From an uncultured Rhizobiaceae group bacterium (GTDB taxonomy: Bacteria > Pseudomonadota > Alphaproteobacteria > Rhizobiales > Rhizobiaceae): 32,974 nucleotides of DNA. Within the stretch, counting starts at the first letter, position 1. Each line of letters opens with the position of its first letter. The translations under genes were made by a program, and so were the position numbers. The notes beneath the pieces were generated by a model. It saw only the letters and a list, made by a program, of their open reading frames with translations. It had not been told where the DNA came from and did no database searches. The DNA lies in the NCBI GenBank assembly GCA_938044775.1, contig CALIOE010000122.1, positions 1 through 32,974 on the forward strand. Reading direction: 5' to 3'. This document shows, piece by piece, positions 15,964 to 24,869 of this stretch.

Positions 15964-17322
15964 TCAGGCAACTGCATTACTTTGCTCGGGAAATATCGAC
16001 CCCAGCGCAGCTTCCAGCAAGCCGACTTCATGCAAGAAATCCAGAACAGTGTATCGACGTCGAATGAAGCGGCTGGCGAACACGGTGTTCCTGTGATGGG
16101 TCTCGGTGACACCAATATTCTCAGCGGCAACGGGGGCACCGGCCTCAAGCAACAATTCTGCCATCTCATGTGAACGAATGAGATGTTTCTCGAGTTTGTC
16201 ACGAATCGACGACCACCCGACGATGATTGTCTGAAGTCGTCGCCGATGCTCGGCCGGATCAATGTGCTTTGCCCGGGTTTCCAGTTTGGCGCGTTCCGAA
16301 ATGTCGGTGTTGCGAATCAGGGTGTCGATGGTCTGAAACTCTGCGTCGATTGTCGGTGCTTTGTTCGACACGGCGACCGCATCCAGACCGGACAAGTCCT
16401 GCTCAATCAGCCAGTCGAACAACGCGAGTGATGTGACCGTTCCCACCGAAACACAGGCGCCATGTGAGACTTTTCTTCCATGGTAGCTCAGTCCTTCCAT
16501 TTCCCACATATGTGCTATCTGGTGTTCAGCACCTGACGCCGGTCGGGAGGTTCCATGAAACTCCATCGCAAAACCAACCACGGTAAGACCGGTGAAGAGA
16601 CTGGAAATTGAGTTGAAATCTCCATTTGCGAGCCCGTTGGGATTGACCAGCCAGGACTTGAGATTGTCCTGCACGAGCGGCCAAGCCACCTCGTCGATTG
16701 GTTCGACACCGACAAAGTCCGCCAATATCCAGTCTCCGGCTGCAGGAAATTTTCCTGCAAGGTCGCCATATCCCCACCCTGTCATTTCAGGCGGCGCAGC
16801 CGATATGATGTCCAAGTCTGCAATAATTATTTTGGGTGCACGCGTTGGGATTGTGATCTTGAAGCCTTGCTTTGAAAGAGGTGCCCCGGCCGAAGCATAA
16901 CCGTCCATGGAAGAAGCCGTGGCGACTGCCACATATCTGCGGTCCGCTTCAAAGGCAGCATATTTCACCAGATCATTCATGACACCTGAGCCCACCGAAA
17001 TGGGAATAAAATCGCCGCGTTTGAGTATTTCAACAAAGGTGTCAGCCAGCTCGACATGTGGTTGCGGCAACGGTGAATTGGGTATGATGTGACTAGAGAC
17101 CGCGAAGCCTGCTTTGTTGAGACTGTCAGCGACTGCCAGTCCACACGCGGCGTATCCGGCCGTGTCGGCAAAAATCATCACGGATCGTTCCGCGAATGAA
17201 CGGGAAACAAGTTCCCCGGTCTGAGTAAGGATATTTCTGTCAATGACCACATGGTCAGTGATCTGGGATCTCGCAACCGCAGGCTGGACGATACGTTGGA
17301 CCTCTTGTTTCCAATTGCTCAT
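15964..17322 (-). CDS. sn-Glycerol-1-phosphate dehydrogenase-like (AraM/EgsA family) enzyme
   Basis: The 452-residue protein has the AraM/EgsA pattern. SVGSGVMNDLVKYAAF is the NAD(P) site. TASSMDGYASAGAPLSKQGFK, RAPKIIIADLDII, HGTSRPASGAEHQIAHMWEM and HGACVSVG carry the Asp and His metal ligands. RRRYTVLDFLHEVGLLE closes the protein. The known reaction is reduction of dihydroxyacetone phosphate to glycerol-1-phosphate or the reverse. In this operon it may oxidise a polyol phosphate instead. I chose the ATG at 17322, 16 nt after the ABC ATPase stop. A frame open to 17442 would overlap the ATPase gene by about 100 nt and adds no family sequence. Confidence 0.88.
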   Translation of the reverse strand: MSNWKQEVQRIVQPAVARSQITDHVVIDRNILTQTGELVSRSFAERSVMIFADTAGYAACGLAVADSLNKAGFAVSSHIIPNSPLPQPHVELADTFVEILKRGDFIPISVGSGVMNDLVKYAAFEADRRYVAVATASSMDGYASAGAPLSKQGFKITIPTRAPKIIIADLDIISAAPPEMTGWGYGDLAGKFPAAGDWILADFVGVEPIDEVAWPLVQDNLKSWLVNPNGLANGDFNSISSLFTGLTVVGFAMEFHGTSRPASGAEHQIAHMWEMEGLSYHGRKVSHGACVSVGTVTSLALFDWLIEQDLSGLDAVAVSNKAPTIDAEFQTIDTLIRNTDISERAKLETRAKHIDPAEHRRRLQTIIVGWSSIRDKLEKHLIRSHEMAELLLEAGAPVAAENIGVTETHHRNTVFASRFIRRRYTVLDFLHEVGLLEAALGSIFPEQSNAVA

Positions 17323-17338
17323 GAACGCCAGCCGCACT

Positions 17339-18370
17339 CTAATCAGTTTGTATTGTTGCGCCGGCGGCGTCAAATTGATGGACGCGATCACGGCTGAAAT
17401 TGATGCCGATTTCTTCACCTGACATTGTTTGATTATCGCCATCAGTTTTTACAACGATGTCGGTTCCCGTGGCTGCCTTCAGATACAGGTAGCTTTCGCC
17501 GCCGAGCTGCTCCTTAACCGCAACCTTGGCGTTGAATATTCCTTTGTTTATGGCGGTGATTTCCAAGTGTTCTGGTCGCACGCCGATCGTCGCCGTGTCG
17601 GCAGAAATATCGTGTGAAACGATTTCATCGACGTCAGAGGCCTTAATGAAGTTCATGGACGGGGAGCCAATAAATCCAGCAACGAATTCGCTTGCCGGGC
17701 TGTGATACAATTGCATCGGCGTACCAACCTGCTCGATACGACCCTCGTTCAGAACTACAATTTTATCGGCCATGGTCATGGCCTCTACCTGATCGTGAGT
17801 GACATAGACCATGGTCGCTTCAAGCTGTTTGTGCAGGGCTTCGAGTTCGACGCGCATTTGAATGCGTAGTTTGGCGTCGAGATTAGACAGCGGTTCGTCA
17901 AACAAGAACACTTTGGGGTTTTTTACGATCGCACGCCCTATCGCTACACGCTGTCTTTGACCACCGGACAGCTGTGCAGGTTTTCGGTCAAGATAGTCTT
18001 CCAGTTGTAAAATTCGCGCAGCATCTGCCACCCGAACGCGCCGCTCCGCGACATCGATGCCGCCGACCTTCATGCCGAATTCCATGTTGGAGCGAACGCT
18101 CATATGGGGATACAGCGCATAGGATTGAAAAACCATTGCGACATCTCGGTCTGCGGGGTGAGCGTTGGAAACGTCCTCGCCACCAATAAAAATGCTCCCA
18201 CTGCTGATGTCCTCAAGGCCAGCAATTGAGCGCAACAAGGTGGACTTTCCGCAGCCCGAAGGCCCAACGAAAACGACGAAGGAGCCATCCTCGATCTGTA
18301 ACGAGACATCAAACAGAGCCTGAATCGTTCCGTAAGACTTGTTGATCCTGTCAAGCGCGACTGTCGCCAA
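17339..18370 (-). CDS. Sugar ABC transporter ATP-binding protein (UgpC/MalK type)
   Basis: The protein of 343 residues has Walker A GPSGCGKST, Q-loop VFQSYALYPHM, signature LSGGQRQRVAIGRA, Walker B VFLFDEPLSNLDA and the switch His in VYVTHDQVEA. A C-terminal TOBE-like region (IGVRPEHLEI) follows, as in MalK/UgpC proteins that energise carbohydrate uptake. I chose the TTG at 18370: GGGAGG lies 5 nt upstream and the product starts ATVALDRINKSYG as in homologues. The frame extends to 18418 without support. It is the first gene of the minus operon, back to back with the binding-protein gene, and serves the two permeases on the opposite strand. Confidence 0.93.
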   Translation of the reverse strand: MATVALDRINKSYGTIQALFDVSLQIEDGSFVVFVGPSGCGKSTLLRSIAGLEDISSGSIFIGGEDVSNAHPADRDVAMVFQSYALYPHMSVRSNMEFGMKVGGIDVAERRVRVADAARILQLEDYLDRKPAQLSGGQRQRVAIGRAIVKNPKVFLFDEPLSNLDAKLRIQMRVELEALHKQLEATMVYVTHDQVEAMTMADKIVVLNEGRIEQVGTPMQLYHSPASEFVAGFIGSPSMNFIKASDVDEIVSHDISADTATIGVRPEHLEITAINKGIFNAKVAVKEQLGGESYLYLKAATGTDIVVKTDGDNQTMSGEEIGINFSRDRVHQFDAAGATIQTD

Positions 18371-18440
18371 AATTGCCTCCCAAATTGCTGAACAGCCTCG
18401 GCATTTGTTCCTGAACAATCAGGACAGCAGAAGTTTTCAG

Positions 18441-18495
18441 TTGACAATGCACTAGAAACATACATTTGTATCGTTGGCAATACAAAAGAATTTGT
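18441..18495. promoter_or_regulatory. Divergent promoter region with two AT-rich palindromes (SorC operator candidates)
   Basis: This segment lies between the divergent ATPase and binding-protein genes. It contains TTGACA at 18441-18446 (a -35-like hexamer on the plus strand). A perfect 12-bp palindrome ATACATTTGTAT lies at 18460-18471, and a second inverted repeat ACAAA-AGAA-TTTGT at 18482-18495, with centres about 23 bp apart. Both share an ACA/TGT core. The locus encodes a SorC-type regulator, which would be the natural ligand. Binding is inferred from position and symmetry only. Confidence 0.55.
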
Positions 18496-18527
18496 CTGCG
18501 TATTACTCTGAATGGGAGGATTCAAAA

Positions 18528-19868
18528 ATGAAATTGAAGTCACTTGCACGCTCGCTCGCGCTGGCTACGGCGCTCACATTTGGCTCTATGTCAGGTGGCC
18601 ATGCCTGGTCGCTTGAAGAAGCCGCAAAACCTTATGCCGGAACCACCGTGGATGTGGTTTTCCTGTTGCGCCCCGGATACGAGGCCATTGAAGCCATGCT
18701 TCCAGAGTTTGAAAAGCAAACGGGCATCAAGATAAATATTATCAAGCACCCCTACGAAAATGCGCTCGGCGAACAGGTCCGCGACTTTGTAGCCGGAGGC
18801 GACCTTGATGCAGCACTTATCGACCTGGTGTGGATTGGGAACTTTGCTGAAAACGACTGGGTGGTCCCCATTGATAAATTCACATCGAACGCTGAACTTG
18901 CCGATCCAGAGCTGGATATGGACGATTTCTTCCCGCTGGTTCTGAACGCGTTTGGCGGTTGGAATGGGAAGCTTTACGGCCTGCCATTGGACAATTATTC
19001 AGGGCTCCTGTTCTACAATAAGTGCATGCTGAAGGAAGCGGGTTTCGATGGACCACCAAAAACCTGGCAGGAACTCAAGGATGTCTACGGACCAAAACTG
19101 ACAGGCAACGGCAAGTTCGCATATGCTCTGCAGTCAAAAAGAAATGAGACGCAGTCGGCGGACAGTTTCGCGCGCGTGCTATGGCCGTTTGGCGGATCTT
19201 TTCTTGACAAGGACTTTAAGTCCAATCTGCTTTCGCCGGAAAGTCAGGCCGGCTTGAAATTTCGTCAGGAACTTCTTCCGATTATGCCTGAAGGGATCGT
19301 CGCCTATGATCACGCCGAAACCGTCAACGGCTTTGCACAAGGCGACATAGCTATGATCACAGAGTGGTCAGCGTTCTACTCGAGTGTGAAAGATTCCAAG
19401 ACTTCGAAAGTTGCCGACTGTGTTGGAATTGCTCCCGAACCGTCCGGGCCAGCTGGCCGCAAACCGGCTCTGGGCGGCTTCTCGCTTGCTGTAGCGAGTC
19501 AGGCTGATGAAAAGGAACAGGCTGCGGCTTATCTGTTCATTCAGTGGGCGACTTCAAAGGCAAATGCAAAGGAGTATCTCGAGCGCGGTGGAGTGCCAGC
19601 CCGCAAATCAGTATACGAGCTGCCCGGTATTGCCGAAAAGTTTGATTTTGTACCTGCCCTCGTCGAGAGCTGGCAGGACGGAGTTCCTGAATTCCGTCCG
19701 CGGTTTGCCGAGTGGCCGGAAATAACCGAAATCGTTCAGGAATGGGGAACCAAAATAATGCTCGGCGAAGTATCGACCGAGGAGGGCGCAAAGGAGCTGG
19801 GCACCCGCATGGAAGCCGTACTTGAAAAGGCGGGTTACTACGATGGCAAAAAGCCGTTGGCCCAGTAA
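18528..19868 (+). CDS. Carbohydrate ABC transporter substrate-binding protein (family 1)
   Basis: The 446-residue protein has a signal peptide (MKLKSLARSLALATALTFGS, cleavage probably after GHA). The fold is that of family 1 extracellular sugar-binding proteins (MLPEFEKQTGIKINIIKHPYENA, LDAALIDLVWIGNFAENDWVVPIDKF, NGKLYGLPLDNYSGLLFYNKCMLKEAGFDGPPKTW). GGGAGGA lies 7 nt before the ATG at 18528; an in-frame ATG at 18474 would put the signal peptide too far in and is rejected. It begins the plus operon and is followed by a strong hairpin with a T-rich tail, so it is likely made in excess over the permeases. The ligand is unknown. Confidence 0.92.
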   Translation: MKLKSLARSLALATALTFGSMSGGHAWSLEEAAKPYAGTTVDVVFLLRPGYEAIEAMLPEFEKQTGIKINIIKHPYENALGEQVRDFVAGGDLDAALIDLVWIGNFAENDWVVPIDKFTSNAELADPELDMDDFFPLVLNAFGGWNGKLYGLPLDNYSGLLFYNKCMLKEAGFDGPPKTWQELKDVYGPKLTGNGKFAYALQSKRNETQSADSFARVLWPFGGSFLDKDFKSNLLSPESQAGLKFRQELLPIMPEGIVAYDHAETVNGFAQGDIAMITEWSAFYSSVKDSKTSKVADCVGIAPEPSGPAGRKPALGGFSLAVASQADEKEQAAAYLFIQWATSKANAKEYLERGGVPARKSVYELPGIAEKFDFVPALVESWQDGVPEFRPRFAEWPEITEIVQEWGTKIMLGEVSTEEGAKELGTRMEAVLEKAGYYDGKKPLAQ

Positions 19869-19888
19869 GCTATAGCTCCCAAACTATT

Positions 19889-19910
19889 GGGGGCGCCTTG
19901 AGGCGTCCCC
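19889..19910 (+). terminator. Terminator-like hairpin between binding protein and permease genes
   Basis: A 9-bp stem (GGGGGCGCC / GGCGTCCCC, one G-T pair) closes a TTGA loop and is followed by TCACTTTTTGTTT. It lies 20 nt after the binding-protein stop. In ABC operons such a hairpin gives partial termination or protects the upstream mRNA, yielding more binding protein than permease. Confidence 0.8.
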
Positions 19911-19952
19911 TCACTTTTTGTTTGACAGCTCCATTGTGAAAGCAATCCCGGT

Positions 19953-20828
19953 ATGCGCGGAAATAGCCAACGTTCGACTATTTTTATGTTTGTGGGACCG
20001 GCGGTTATCAGCCTTGCTGTGATCGGAATCGCACCGCTCATCTATGCCGCCTATACCAGCTTCCACTTCTTCAATCTGACGAAGCTAAAGCACGTTGAAT
20101 TCATCGGTTTGCAGAACTATGCGTTTGTTCTGACCGACGGGGTCTTCTGGCAGGCAATTGGTCGTACCTTCACCGTACTCGGTATGGCACTTCCCGTGCA
20201 GGTGGCGCTGGGGCTGGTAATTGCACTCGTTCTGCATCAACCCGGCCTGACCTTACTAAAAACACTTGCTCGCCTTGGGCTCGTCTTACCGATGGCAACC
20301 ACCTATGCCGTTGTCGGCTTGCTGGGGCAGGTGATGTTCAATCAGAAATTTGGAGTTGTGAATCAGCTCATCGGGTTTCTGGGAGTTGATCCAGTGAATT
20401 GGATCGGCAATTCCTTCAATGCATTCGCAATGGTCATATTTTGGGACGTGTGGCAATGGACTCCATTTGTTGCGCTGATCCTTCTGGCAGGCCTGACGAC
20501 AGTTCCCGGCGAAATTGAAGAAGCAGCCAAGCTTGAGACGAAAAGCTGGCTGACGGTCCTGCGCTATGTGCAACTGCCGTTTCTCGTGCCCGGCCTGGTG
20601 GCAATTTTGATCTTGAGAACGGCCGACACCCTTAAGCTCTTCGATATGGTTTTCACGCTGACGCGAGGCGGTCCGGGGTCTTCAACAGAATTGATTTCGC
20701 TGATGATACAGCGTGTGGGATTCCGGGCTTTTGACCAGGGGCTTGCGTCAGCACAGGCCATCATTCTGCTGGCAATCACCATCGTGCTGTCTCAGCTTTA
20801 CATCAAGTTTTTCTACAGAGAGGTCTGA
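19953..20828 (+). CDS. Sugar ABC transporter permease (UgpA/MalF type)
   Basis: The 291-residue protein has six predicted membrane segments (first at FMFVGPAVISLAVIGIAPLI). The coupling EAA loop is GEIEEAAKLETKSWLTVLRYVQLPFLVPG, which contacts the ATPase. The usual Gly in EAAxxDGA is replaced here (EAAKLETKS). The sequence near the C-terminus (LKLFDMVFTLTRGGPGSSTE) is typical of the family. The ATG at 19953 has no strong ribosome site. It is followed after 1 nt by the second permease gene. Confidence 0.9.
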   Translation: MRGNSQRSTIFMFVGPAVISLAVIGIAPLIYAAYTSFHFFNLTKLKHVEFIGLQNYAFVLTDGVFWQAIGRTFTVLGMALPVQVALGLVIALVLHQPGLTLLKTLARLGLVLPMATTYAVVGLLGQVMFNQKFGVVNQLIGFLGVDPVNWIGNSFNAFAMVIFWDVWQWTPFVALILLAGLTTVPGEIEEAAKLETKSWLTVLRYVQLPFLVPGLVAILILRTADTLKLFDMVFTLTRGGPGSSTELISLMIQRVGFRAFDQGLASAQAIILLAITIVLSQLYIKFFYREV

Positions 20829-20829
20829 C

Positions 20830-21660
20830 ATGTCCATTGCGACCGGATCAAAGCGCTCTCTGACCGGACAATGCATATTGCTCCTCATCATTCTGGCGTT
20901 TTGTGTTTTCCCGTTCTACTGGATGGTTACGACTTCATTGAAAACGCAGGTCGTTGCTCTTGAAAGTCCACCAGTCTGGATATTTGAAGCAACACTCGAC
21001 AATTATCGAGAAGCGCTGTTCGACGATGGAGTCCTGCGAACTCTCGGCAATTCAATAATCGTCGCGGTCTGCACGACAGTTCTGGCAGTCGTGCTGGGGT
21101 TGCCGGCTGCCTACGCACTGGCGCGGTTCGAGTTTCGTGGAAAAAAAGACCTTTGGTTTTGGTTCATCACCAATCGTATGGTGTCGCCAATCGTCTTGGC
21201 GCTGCCCTTTTTCCTGATCGTGCGAAATTTCGGAATGCTGGATCAGCACATTACACTGATCCTCATATATCTGACCTTCAACCTGCCAATCGTCATCTGG
21301 ATATGCACCGACCAGTTCAGAGCTATTCCTAAGGATCTGGATGAAGCGGCTACTCTTGAAGGCGCCTCCCAATTCAGAATCTTTGCCCAGATTTGCCTGC
21401 CACTGGCCATGCCTGGAGTGGCGGTATCATCCATTTTCTCATTCATATTTTCGTGGAATGAACTGATGTTTGCGCTGATCCTCACGCGTACCAACGCCAA
21501 AACCGCTCCAGCAATGGCGGTCAGCTTCATGGAAGGCTACAACTTGCCTTTCGGCAAGATCATGGCAACATCCACGCTAATCGTCATTCCAGTCCTCATT
21601 TTTGCACTCATTGCATCGAAGCAATTGGTCCGAGGGCTGACAATGGGCGCTGTGAAATGA
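20830..21660 (+). CDS. Sugar ABC transporter permease (UgpE/MalG type)
   Basis: The 276-residue partner permease starts MSIATGSKRSLTGQ and has six membrane segments and a standard EAA loop (DLDEAATLEGASQFRIFAQICLPLAMPG). AGAGAGG precedes the ATG at 20830, one base after the first permease's stop. The frame is open upstream into the first permease, but that part is an overlap shadow. The C-terminus (LIASKQLVRGLTMGAVK) is the normal family ending. It overlaps the HAD gene by four bases (ATGA), so the two are translationally coupled. Confidence 0.92.
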   Translation: MSIATGSKRSLTGQCILLLIILAFCVFPFYWMVTTSLKTQVVALESPPVWIFEATLDNYREALFDDGVLRTLGNSIIVAVCTTVLAVVLGLPAAYALARFEFRGKKDLWFWFITNRMVSPIVLALPFFLIVRNFGMLDQHITLILIYLTFNLPIVIWICTDQFRAIPKDLDEAATLEGASQFRIFAQICLPLAMPGVAVSSIFSFIFSWNELMFALILTRTNAKTAPAMAVSFMEGYNLPFGKIMATSTLIVIPVLIFALIASKQLVRGLTMGAVK

Positions 21661-22445
21661 AGCCGCTGGACGATCTGGATACTGCCACGCTCCGGTCAGT
21701 GCAATTCCTTTTGAGTGACATCGACGATACGATGACTGATCGCGGAAGAATGCCTTCATCAACGCTCAATGCCATGGAGCGCCTCTCGAATGCCGGGGTT
21801 TATGTCATTCCGGTTACTGGCCGGCCGGCGGGCTGGTGTGACTATTTTGCCCGAATGTGGCCTGTTGCCGGGATCGTTGGAGAGAACGGTGCATTCTGGT
21901 TTTCCTATGACCGCGAGACCCGAAAAATGCGGTCAGCGTTTGCTCGCTCTGAAAGCCAACGCGCCGTTGACCGCAAACGTCTTGATATTCTTCAAAAGAA
22001 AATTCTTGAAGCGGTGCCTGGCGCGGGCATTGCCTCCGACCAATTTTGCCGGGTTGCAGACCTCGCGATTGACTTCTGCGAAGATGTCGAGCCATTACCG
22101 ACGAACCATGTCAACAAGATTGTCCAGCTTTTTGAAGGAGCCGGCGCCGCCGCAAAGATTTCTTCAATTCATGTGAACGGTTGGTTCGGAGACTACGACA
22201 AATTATCGATGACGCGCCGCTTTCTTGCGGACATGTTTGATGTTGATGTTGACGCCGACAACGGAACCTGCGTCTTTGCGGGCGACAGCCCCAACGACGA
22301 GCCAATGTTCAAACATTTTGCCCACAGCGTCGGGGTAGCAAACATCAAACAGTTCAAGCTCGAACATCCGCCCGCCTGGGTGACCACAGGTGCCAGCGCT
22401 GCGGGATTTTCCGAGCTGGCTGACAGAATTCTCGAAGTGAGATAG
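21657..22445 (+). CDS. HAD-superfamily (Cof/IIB-type) sugar phosphatase
   Basis: The 262-residue protein has the HAD motifs: D21-I-D23-D-T in LLSDIDDTMTD (nucleophile and acid), T54 in PVTGRP, K182 in YDKLSMTRRF and GDSPND at 209-214. The cap lies between motifs II and III as in type IIB (Cof, sucrose-phosphate phosphatase-like) enzymes. These dephosphorylate sugar phosphates. A phosphatase beside a sugar kinase may relieve sugar-phosphate stress, as proposed for HAD protein AraL, which is encoded with AraM in the Bacillus subtilis arabinose operon. It is coupled to the permease stop by ATGA and lies 2 nt before the SorC gene. Confidence 0.87.
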   Translation: MKPLDDLDTATLRSVQFLLSDIDDTMTDRGRMPSSTLNAMERLSNAGVYVIPVTGRPAGWCDYFARMWPVAGIVGENGAFWFSYDRETRKMRSAFARSESQRAVDRKRLDILQKKILEAVPGAGIASDQFCRVADLAIDFCEDVEPLPTNHVNKIVQLFEGAGAAAKISSIHVNGWFGDYDKLSMTRRFLADMFDVDVDADNGTCVFAGDSPNDEPMFKHFAHSVGVANIKQFKLEHPPAWVTTGASAAGFSELADRILEVR

Positions 22446-22447
22446 AA

Positions 22448-23404
22448 ATGGCGCGCTCGCCGAAGACACTTCAGATTGATGAGGATGAGCAGCTGTTGGT
22501 GCGTCTGGCATGGGCATGCGAAATTGAAGGCCTGACACAGGCGGCAGCAGCTGAGAGGTTCGGTGTTACGAGGCTACGCGTGAACAAGGCCCTGTCAGAC
22601 GCGAGGCAACGAGGCATCGTGCGGATCTCCATCAATTCGCAATTTGCACCCTGTGCCCGTGAAGAATGGGAGCTTTGCGAACGATTTTCGATTGATCGCG
22701 CAAATGTCGTGCCAACACCGGTCAGCAGCAGCGTCCTGCAAACAGTCATCGGAACCGGGTTGGCTCAGTACTTGTCCAAAATACTTGCCGAACCAGAGAT
22801 CGAACTATTCGGTATGTCCTGGGGCAACACCCTCAACATGGCGACACGGTTTATGGAACCGTTGAACAGGCCCAGTCTCGAAATCGTATCTGTGATGGGG
22901 GGCTTGTCCAAAGGATCGGATCTGAACAGCTACGAAATCACCACCCGTTTGGCTGATTTGTGCAATGCACAGCACAGCTACTTTACGGCGCCGATTTATG
23001 CGGGTTCGGCTGAGAGTCGAGATATTCTGGTCGCTCAGGACGTATTCCAGAGCGTTATTCAAAAGATCAAGTCTGCCGATGCGATCGCAATCGCCGCAGG
23101 CGATATGGCCAACTCGCTGTTGATGAAAGACGGACTACCGACCGACTTTACCGCGAAGGAGTTGATCGAGTGTGGAGGAGTAGGCGACGTTCTCGGTCAC
23201 ATACTCAACGAAAGCGGACAACTGATTGATCATCCCATCAACAACCGGCTGGTCGGTATTTCATTGTCCGATCTTAAAGACATTCCTAATGTTATTCTCG
23301 CAGCCGGCGGGCTCAACAAGCTTCCAATAATCAAAGCGATCCTGGAAACTGGCTTTGTGAACACGTTGGTGACAGATGAAAAAACCGCTGCCGCGTTAGT
23401 GTGA
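22448..23404 (+). CDS. SorC-family sugar-responsive transcriptional regulator
   Basis: The 318-residue protein has an N-terminal HTH (LVRLAWACEIEGLTQAAAAERFGVTRLRVNKALSDARQRGIVRISI). A SorC-type sugar-phosphate-binding domain follows (GTGLAQYLSKILAEPEIELFGMSWGNTL, VVSVMGG-like VSVMGGLSKG, ADAIAIAAGDM, NNRLVGISLSDLKDIPNVILAAGG). SorC proteins such as EryD and DeoR-like relatives repress or activate sugar operons in response to phosphorylated sugars. It sits between the HAD and kinase genes and probably controls the divergent promoter region at 18441-18495. The inducer should be a phosphate ester made by the FGGY kinase. Confidence 0.92.
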   Translation: MARSPKTLQIDEDEQLLVRLAWACEIEGLTQAAAAERFGVTRLRVNKALSDARQRGIVRISINSQFAPCAREEWELCERFSIDRANVVPTPVSSSVLQTVIGTGLAQYLSKILAEPEIELFGMSWGNTLNMATRFMEPLNRPSLEIVSVMGGLSKGSDLNSYEITTRLADLCNAQHSYFTAPIYAGSAESRDILVAQDVFQSVIQKIKSADAIAIAAGDMANSLLMKDGLPTDFTAKELIECGGVGDVLGHILNESGQLIDHPINNRLVGISLSDLKDIPNVILAAGGLNKLPIIKAILETGFVNTLVTDEKTAAALV

Positions 23405-23414
23405 GCTGTCGAGA

Positions 23415-24869
23415 ATGAGTATTTACGCAGGAATTGACCTTGGAACCTCAGGGCTGAAAGTTGCGCTCATAGACGATGAGGGACGGGTACTTGCATCCGC
23501 TTCGCGTTCTGTGAAGGTCGATCGGCCACGACCCGGGTGGAGTCAACAAGACCCTCGGCTTTGGTGGCAGGAAACCAAAGCAATTTTCGATTCTCTTGCT
23601 GAGAAACATCCGGCACTGATGAAACGAATGACGGCACTGTCAATCTCCGGTCACATGCTCGGTTCGGTGTTGTTGGACGCTGACGACCAACCCACCTATC
23701 CTAGTATTCTGTGGAATGATCAGCGTTCGATCTCGCAATGCAAGGTCCTTGAGGATCGGGTTCCCGACATCGGGGTGAGAACTAACGGGGCACCGGACCC
23801 GGGCCTGACCGCGCCGAAATTGCTCTGGATGAACGAGCACGTTCCGGATGCGTTTCAAGCCGCCGTCATTTTGATATTGCCGAAGGACTACCTCCGGCTT
23901 TGCCTTACCGGCGAGCGCATTACGGAAGCCAGCGATGCATCTGGAACTATGCTGTATGAGTGCGGCGAGCGGCGCTGGAGCGAAGAACTTGCAGCTGCTG
24001 CAGAATGGGATTTGCAGCGACTGCCCCAGGTGGTCGCGTCGACCGACTATGTTGGAGACATGCGCAACGAATTGCGCCTGCGATGGAAAATCGAACAACC
24101 GGTAAGAGTTGCCGCGGGTGCCGGCGACAACTTCGCGGGTACACTGGGTGTGGGTGCGGCAAAACCGGGTGAAACCGTCATCTCCATTGGGACTTCAGGC
24201 GTGATTTGCGCTGTTGATTCTGATTTTCATCCCATACCTCAAAAAGCAGTATTGACCGGCGTCCATGCGGCACCGGACACCTACCTGTCCATGGGCGTGG
24301 TGATGAGCGCAACCCAGTCCCTCGACTGGTTGGCCGACCTTACCGGGACCTCTGTTCCAGATCTTTCGGTGTCGGCACAGCATCGTTTTGAAACTGGCGG
24401 GATCGAACGCATGCCAATCATCCGCCCCAGCCTCACCGGCGTGCGCACACCAGATAACAGACCAGACAGCGGTGCCTCTTTTAGAGGGCTGAATGCCGGG
24501 ACCGAGAAATCAGACATCGCTTATGCAATTATGGAGGGCGTTGCCTTTCAATTTTACGATTGCTACCTGGCCCAAACGGGAGCTGGCGTGCCAATGAGCG
24601 ATTTTTTTGCTGTGGGAGGCGGTTCAAAGAGTGATTTCTGGGTGCAACTGATAGCCACCTTGCTAGATACGCCCATCACTATGCCGGAGGGAGGAGAAGT
24701 ATCTGCATGTCTTGGCGCTGCGCGGTTGGCAAAATGTGCATGCAATCCTGCTGATATCAGTTCCATCCTGGAAGAAAAACCGAAAACAATTAGTGTTATC
24801 GAAGGCAAGTGTGAATGGCGCGATCAATTACTCGAACGTCACCGCGCGTTCAGAGAGCTGCCCTTTTAA
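23415..24869 (+). CDS. FGGY-family carbohydrate kinase (xylulokinase-like)
   Basis: The 484-residue kinase has the first actin-fold phosphate motif IDLGTSGLKVALID, WSQQDPRLWW, ILWNDQRS and GAGDNFAGTLGVGAAKPGETVISIGTSGV (the Asp in GAGDN is the catalytic base). The adenosine region EGVAFQFYDCY ... FFAVGGGSKSDFWVQLIATLLDTPITMPEGGEVSACLGAA is present, and length fits XylB-type kinases. The substrate loop reads SGHMLGSVLL instead of the SGQMHG of xylulokinases, so the substrate is probably not D-xylulose. It is the last gene of the plus operon and lies 10 nt after the SorC gene. Confidence 0.92.
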   Translation: MSIYAGIDLGTSGLKVALIDDEGRVLASASRSVKVDRPRPGWSQQDPRLWWQETKAIFDSLAEKHPALMKRMTALSISGHMLGSVLLDADDQPTYPSILWNDQRSISQCKVLEDRVPDIGVRTNGAPDPGLTAPKLLWMNEHVPDAFQAAVILILPKDYLRLCLTGERITEASDASGTMLYECGERRWSEELAAAAEWDLQRLPQVVASTDYVGDMRNELRLRWKIEQPVRVAAGAGDNFAGTLGVGAAKPGETVISIGTSGVICAVDSDFHPIPQKAVLTGVHAAPDTYLSMGVVMSATQSLDWLADLTGTSVPDLSVSAQHRFETGGIERMPIIRPSLTGVRTPDNRPDSGASFRGLNAGTEKSDIAYAIMEGVAFQFYDCYLAQTGAGVPMSDFFAVGGGSKSDFWVQLIATLLDTPITMPEGGEVSACLGAARLAKCACNPADISSILEEKPKTISVIEGKCEWRDQLLERHRAFRELPF

